Both the position numbers and the translations under genes were made by a program. This document shows, piece by piece, positions 60,033 to 64,000 of a DNA stretch of 64,000 nucleotides. The stretch's first letter is position 1, and the number at the start of each line of letters is the position of its first letter. Below the pieces are notes generated by a model, which was not told where the DNA came from, made no database searches, and saw only the letters and a list, made by a program, of their open reading frames with translations. Origin of the DNA: Cupriavidus sp. P-10 (GTDB lineage: Bacteria; Pseudomonadota; Gammaproteobacteria; Burkholderiales; Burkholderiaceae); NCBI RefSeq assembly GCF_003402535.2, contig NZ_AP025172.1, positions 1,240,001-1,304,000 of the forward strand, in the 5' to 3' direction.

Positions 60033-60120
60033 TGAAGTAAATCTGGGTCTCCCGCACTTTGTGTGACGGCCGAGTCAAGGCCTTGATTTCCAGCCGAATT
60101 GGTCTACGTTGATCGTTACC

Positions 60121-61989
60121 ATGAGGCAAGTTCTCGGTGGGATCGAACGTATTCTCGCCCGTGTGGGCAAGCGCTTCGTCTCCAGCGAAGTGCAAGGGGA
60201 GATCATTACTGTCGAAGCCCGCAGTACAGTTCGCAGGGCACCGTGCCCGGCCTGCCATAGTTGGAGTCACCGACTCCACGGCCGCTATGTGCGCAAGCTG
60301 GAAGAACGTCCAATGCTCGAGCAGCGGGTCGTTCTCGCCATTGAGGTACGTCGCTTCAAGTGTATGAACGCCAACTGCCCCCGTCGTACGTTTGCCGAGA
60401 ACATCCACGCCTTGGCCGATCGGTTTCAACGTCGTACGCGATCGCAGGCTCGGGCGTTGCACGCGCTGGGCCACGCCCTCGGTGGTGAGGCAGCAGCCCG
60501 GCTTGCCGACGCCTTGGGCTTGCGCACCAGTGCTGACACCGTGCTGCGAGAATTGCGCAGAGTACCTGAGCGCAAGCGCAAACCAAAACCGCGGGTCGTC
60601 GGCATCGATGACTGGGCGATCGCGCGCGGTCACCAGTATGGAACGATCATCGTCGACTTGGAGCGACGTGAGCCGATCGAAGTGTTCGCCGGCAGGGACG
60701 CCATTGCGGTGGCTGCGTGGATGCGTGCGCACCCATCGATCGAGATCGTCGCCAGGGACCGGGCCGGGGCCTATTCCGAAGCGGTCGACCTCGCGCTGCC
60801 GGCGGCCAAGCAAGTCTCGGATCGCTGGCATTTGCTGAGCAACCTGCGCGACAACGTCGAGCGGCTGCTATACCGACTCGGGCCACAAATGCGCCAAGCC
60901 GCCCAGCAAGTAAACGTCAGTAGGGTGACCCTGGGCCGGCAGGGTCTGCGCCGAAGCTCACAACGGTCATGGGAGCGTCTGAGCGCTCAGCGACGCGCCA
61001 AGCGGCTAGCGTTGTATAAGGAGGTGATGGCGCTACGCGCCCAGGGCGGCACGATCAGAGGAATCGCGCGCGAACTCTCAATCAGCCCAGCAACCGTGCA
61101 GAAGTACGTCAAAGCCGGAGCATTCCCCGAGCGCGCACCCAGGGCGCGGGGTCCGACGCCTCTGGAACGTCAGGGGATTCCCCGCCGAAACGCACAGCGG
61201 TCATGGGAGCGTCTGAGCGCTCAGCGACGCGCCACGCGACTGGCGTTGTACGAGCAGTTGATGGCGCTACGCGCCCAGGGCGGCACGATCAGAGGAATCG
61301 CGCGCGAACTCTCAATCAGCGTAGCAACCGTGCAGAAGTACGTCAGGGCCGGAGCATTCCCCGAGCGCGCACTCAAAGCGCCGGGTCCGACGCCTTTGGA
61401 TCCCTATCGCGACTATATCGAGGAACGAATCATCCAGGGCTGTCGCTTTCCTGAACTGATCTGGCAAGAAATCAAACAGCGCGGCTATAAGGGCAGTCCC
61501 GCCTGCGTGCAGAGTTGCGTGACCCGCCTCCTCTTTCCGCTGGGCAAGACCCCGCTTGCCCTGAAGCCCACGATGCAGATGCCCTCGGCCCGGCGCGTGT
61601 TCGGATGGCTTGTCGGATGGAGGAACCTCGCCATCGAGGAGCCAAAAAGCGCGGACCACGAGCGGTTCGTGAAGGCGCTGTGCAAGATCGAACCCGTGGT
61701 GGGCGAAGTCCGCAGTCTCGCGCGGGAGTTTCTCGGACTCATGCACCGACGAAGTGTGCTGCACTTCGATCGATGGTTGAAACGTTTGTCGTGCTGCGAC
61801 GCTGAGGAAATGCGTCGGTTCGCGCAAAGCCTGAGCGCCGACTTACCGGCTGTGCGGGCGGCCTTCAGGCTGCAATGGAGCAATGGCCAGACGGAGGGTC
61901 ATGTCAACCGGCTCAAGCTCCTCAAGCGCCAAATGTATGGCCGCGCCAATATCGAGCTTCTGCGGCTGCGGGTGTTGAAGCCAAACTAA
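60121..61989 (+). CDS. ISL3-family transposase, copy C, with duplicated HTH segment
   Basis: From ATG 60121 the protein has 622 residues, about 75 more than copies A and B. The extra length is an in-frame tandem duplication of the HTH insert. The first copy reads RSWERLSAQRRAKRLALYKE to ELSISPATVQKYVKAGAFPE; the second reads RSWERLSAQRRATRLALYEQ to ELSISVATVQKYVRAGAFPE. The rest (zinc fingers CPACHSWSH and CMNANCPRRTF, GIDDWAIARGHQYG, WSNGQTEGHVNRLKLLKR) is intact. Whether it is active is unknown. Confidence 0.92.
   Translation: MRQVLGGIERILARVGKRFVSSEVQGEIITVEARSTVRRAPCPACHSWSHRLHGRYVRKLEERPMLEQRVVLAIEVRRFKCMNANCPRRTFAENIHALADRFQRRTRSQARALHALGHALGGEAAARLADALGLRTSADTVLRELRRVPERKRKPKPRVVGIDDWAIARGHQYGTIIVDLERREPIEVFAGRDAIAVAAWMRAHPSIEIVARDRAGAYSEAVDLALPAAKQVSDRWHLLSNLRDNVERLLYRLGPQMRQAAQQVNVSRVTLGRQGLRRSSQRSWERLSAQRRAKRLALYKEVMALRAQGGTIRGIARELSISPATVQKYVKAGAFPERAPRARGPTPLERQGIPRRNAQRSWERLSAQRRATRLALYEQLMALRAQGGTIRGIARELSISVATVQKYVRAGAFPERALKAPGPTPLDPYRDYIEERIIQGCRFPELIWQEIKQRGYKGSPACVQSCVTRLLFPLGKTPLALKPTMQMPSARRVFGWLVGWRNLAIEEPKSADHERFVKALCKIEPVVGEVRSLAREFLGLMHRRSVLHFDRWLKRLSCCDAEEMRRFAQSLSADLPAVRAAFRLQWSNGQTEGHVNRLKLLKRQMYGRANIELLRLRVLKPN
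60964..61431 (+). repeat. 234-bp tandem duplication within ISL3 copy C transposase
   Basis: The segment starting CGGTCATGGGAGCGTCTGAG at 60964 recurs at 61198, a period of 234 bp (78 codons). The copies differ at scattered positions, so the duplication is not brand new. Confidence 0.88.
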
Positions 61990-62182
61990 ACCGGCCGGCT
62001 TTGTTCTACAGGCCCCGCCAGTCCGGTCGCGATCGCAGGCGCGTGAGTTCGTGTGGCCACGGCGAGGCTGGCGGACTCGCTTACGTTAGTCAGTAAGAAG
62101 AATAGTGGTAGTCGGGCGGGAAAGACGACGGCAAGGGTCCTCGACACGAATTCGCCGTTGTCACACAAATTGCGGAAGACCC

Positions 62183-62246
62183 CGATCGTTGCTTCAGTCT
62201 CACCCGTTTTCCCACCCTCCAGGCGGGCCTCGATGATCAGTCGCAT
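62183..62246 (-). pseudogene. ISKra4-like transposase N-terminal fragment
   Basis: The minus-strand start reads MRLIIEARLEGGKTGETEAT and is then cut by ISL3 copy C. This resembles the start of ISKra4-type transposases (MRLxIEARLE...). Only about 21 codons remain, so the assignment is tentative. Confidence 0.35.
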
Positions 62247-62533
62247 AGCAACTCCGATCGGTTGGCAACGTCGCCAGCATAGCTGATACGGTCAGCGCGC
62301 CGGGCGGGCTGGATGGGCTCTTTTCGTTAGAAACTTCGCGGATTCCAAGCACCGTATCCCATCGGGTACGGCGCGGTCATGCCGTCTATGGCGGCGGTCA
62401 AGTCAACGGAAATGGCCTCCCACGTTTTGGTTCACTCTCCTGGGAGTGCAAGCAATAGTGTCAATTCACCGGCCGGATTTCTATATTCGATGCGGGTTCC
62501 AGCTGGATTCCGGAGTGACAGACTTGCTCCGTT
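62247..62533. other. Non-coding interval between ISL3 copies C and D
   Basis: No gene recognised. The right border at 62533 is the point where ISL3 copy D has lost its 3' end. Confidence 0.35.
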
Positions 62534-64000
62534 CTACGGTAAGTCGGCGCGCAGGCTTTGCGCGAACCTTCGCATTTCCGCAGCGTCGCAGCGCGAAAGA
62601 CGCTTCAACCATCGATCGAACTGCCGCAGACTTCGCCGGTGCATGAGCCCGAGAAACTCCCGCGCGAGGCTGCGGACCTCGCCCACCACGGGTTCGATCT
62701 TGCACAGCGCCTGCACGAAGCGCTCGTGGTCCGCGCTCCTGGGCTCCTCCAACGCGAGCTTCCTCCATCCTATAAGCCATTCGAACACGCGCCTGGGCGA
62801 CGGGCACGGCATCGTGCGCACGGGTGCCTGGAAAAGAGACTTCTTGCCCTGCGGAAAAAGGAGGCGAATCACGCAATTCCGAACGGCGGCGCGACTGCCC
62901 GTATAACCTCGCTGCTTGAGTTCCAGCCAGATCAGTTCAGGAAAGCAACAGCCCTGTGCTCGTTCCTCGATGTAACTGAGATAGGGATCTAAAGGCGTCG
63001 GACCCCGCGCTCTGGGTGCGCGCTCGGGGAATGCCCCCGCGGTGATGAAGTTGCGCACGGTTCGACGGTCGATTGAGAGTCTCGCGCCCGATTCCTTTCA
63101 TCGTGCCGCCCTGGGCGTGTAGCGTCATAACCCGCTCGTACAGCTCCACCCGCGAGGCGCGGCGTTGATCGCTCAGGCGCTGCCATGACCAAAGTGAGTT
63201 GCGGCTCAACTCGCGCTGCCATCCCTGGGTTACGCCACCGACCTCGACTTGCTGCGCGGCTTGGCGCAGTTGCGGTCCGAGTCGGTATAGGAGCCTCTCG
63301 ACGTTGTCCCGCAAATTGCACAGCAGATGCCACCGATCCGAGACCTGCGTGGCTGCAGGCAGCGCGATGTCGACCGCCTCGGAGTAGGCCCCGGACCGGT
63401 CCCTGGCAACAATCTCGATCGATGGGTGCGCACGCATCCACGCGGTCACTGCAATGGCTTCCCTGCCGGCGAACACTTCGATCGGCTCACGTCGTTCCAG
63501 GTCGACGATGATCGTTCCGTACTGGTGACCCCGCGCGATCGCCCAGTCATCGATGCCGACGACCCGCGGTCGTGGTTTGCGTTTGCGCTCAGGAGCTCTG
63601 CGTAACTCCCGCAGCACGGTGTCGGCACTGGTACGCAAGCCGAAGGTGTCAGCAAGCCGGGCGGCCGCCTCACCACCGAGGGCGTGGCCCAGCGCGTGCA
63701 GCGCCCGAGCCTGCGACCGCGTACGACGTTGATACCGACCGGCCAAGGCGTGAATGTTCTCGGCAAAAGTACGACGGGGGCAGTTGGCGTTCGTACACTT
63801 GAAGCGACGCACCTCAATCGCGAGTACGACCCGCTGCTCGAGCATCGGACGTTCTTCCAGCCTGCGCACATAGCGGCCGTGGAGTCGGTGACTCCAACAA
63901 TGGCAGGCAGGACAAGGTGCCGCGCGAACCGTACTGCAGGCTTCGACAGTTATGGTCTCCCCTCGCGCGTCGCTGGAAACGAAGGAAACGAAGCGCTTAC
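62534..64000 (-). pseudogene. ISL3-family transposase, copy D (broken; runs off window)
   Basis: The minus-strand reading is close to copies A-C: GIDDWAIARGHQYGTIIVDL, SDRWHLLCNLRDNVERLLYR, then a frame change near 63075 (KGIGRETLNRPSNRA versus the expected GIARELSIS) and continuation PELIWLELKQRGYTGSRAAV to FAQSLRADLP. The C-terminal WSNGQTEGHVN block is deleted at 62533. The N-terminus lies beyond the window. A duplicated GAAACGAAG near the edge adds a further disruption. It is non-functional. Confidence 0.88.

Larger units (their letters stand above)
54452..60044 (-). mobile_element. Tn7-like transposition module bounded by two ISL3 elements
   Basis: Five minus-strand genes follow each other with small gaps: tnsA-like, tnsB-like, tnsC-like, a tandem DNA-binding protein, and an unknown protein. 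Only 12 bp precede the tnsA start before ISL3 copy C, and 73 bp follow the last gene before copy B. The transposon ends with multiple TnsB sites are therefore probably lost, and no terminal repeats could be identified. B (minus) and C (plus) are inverted around it. Confidence 0.8.
60045..62182 (+). mobile_element. ISL3-family element, copy C
   Basis: The terminal repeats are at 60045-60067 (GGGTCTCCCGCACTTTG...) and 62160-62182 (inverted, ...CAAATTGCGGAAGACCC). The 8 bp outside each end (GTAAATCT and CGATCGTT) differ, so it is not a simple single insertion or it recombined later. The right flank reads as the start of an ISKra4-like transposase. Confidence 0.85.

Noticed and set aside
60964..61431. 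Duplicated segment considered as two overlapping transposase genes
   Set aside because: The frame is continuous through both copies with no stop or start between them; it is one protein with an internal duplication.

Overview
The window is high-GC DNA, most likely from a beta-proteobacterium of the Cupriavidus/Ralstonia type. The evidence is an acetoacetyl-CoA reductase (PhaB), a phasin, a Burkholderiales-type porin, a protoglobin, DUF2933/Met-rich metal-associated small genes, and a recombinase-in-trio (RIT) element, a class known from Cupriavidus. It reads as an accessory island or plastic megaplasmid segment: intact metabolic genes sit among many mobile elements and decayed gene copies.

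Layout. (1) 1-2.4 kb: an ISKra4-like transposase gene split by an IS3-family (IS2-type) element, then an IS6-type remnant. (2) 2.5-5.2 kb: TerC/YjbE membrane protein, universal stress protein, MarR regulator and a small membrane protein, plus a relic sigma factor. (3) 5.9-9.2 kb: a decayed, inverted copy of an ECF-sigma / c-type cytochrome divergent pair whose intact version is at 22.0-24.9 kb, with a metallophosphoesterase between the two pseudogenes. (4) 9.2-18 kb: YiiX-like permuted papain amidase, protoglobin, SBF-like transporter, a beta-solenoid protein, small membrane proteins, Rnk and several IS scars. (5) 18.7-27.4 kb: short phasin, Met-rich/DUF2933 small genes, FNR-like reductase, FolE2, ECF sigma factor, diheme lipoprotein cytochrome, DUF4142, cupredoxin and PhaB. 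(6) 27.6-34 kb: an IS903-type element whose right terminal repeat contains a group II intron, a recombinase fragment, Ogt-like, EAL and ISKra4 fragments, a tRNA 3' end and IS110. (7) 34.1-40.7 kb: an IS66 element whose tnpC is interrupted by a complete RIT element with three overlapping tyrosine recombinase genes. (8) 41-50.5 kb: an intact divergent catabolic locus: isochorismatase-fold hydrolase, GntR regulator, maleate-isomerase/arylmalonate-decarboxylase-fold protein, then dimethylmalate-lyase-like enzyme, two-subunit LeuCD/dimethylmaleate-hydratase-like enzyme, cupin, Fe(II)/2OG-type oxygenase, NIPSNAP protein, MFS transporter and porin. (9) 50.7-64 kb: four ISL3-family copies, two of which flank in inverted orientation a Tn7-like module with TnsA-, TnsB- and TnsC-like genes followed by a solo tandem DNA-binding protein and an unknown protein.

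The most promising items are the Tn7-like module with its tandem TniA/TnsB-type DNA-binding protein in place of a recognisable TniQ, the complete catabolic locus at 41-50.5 kb whose substrate is unknown, and the nested mobile elements (intron in an IS terminal repeat, RIT in IS66). All family assignments come from reading motifs in the translations; no database search was possible.
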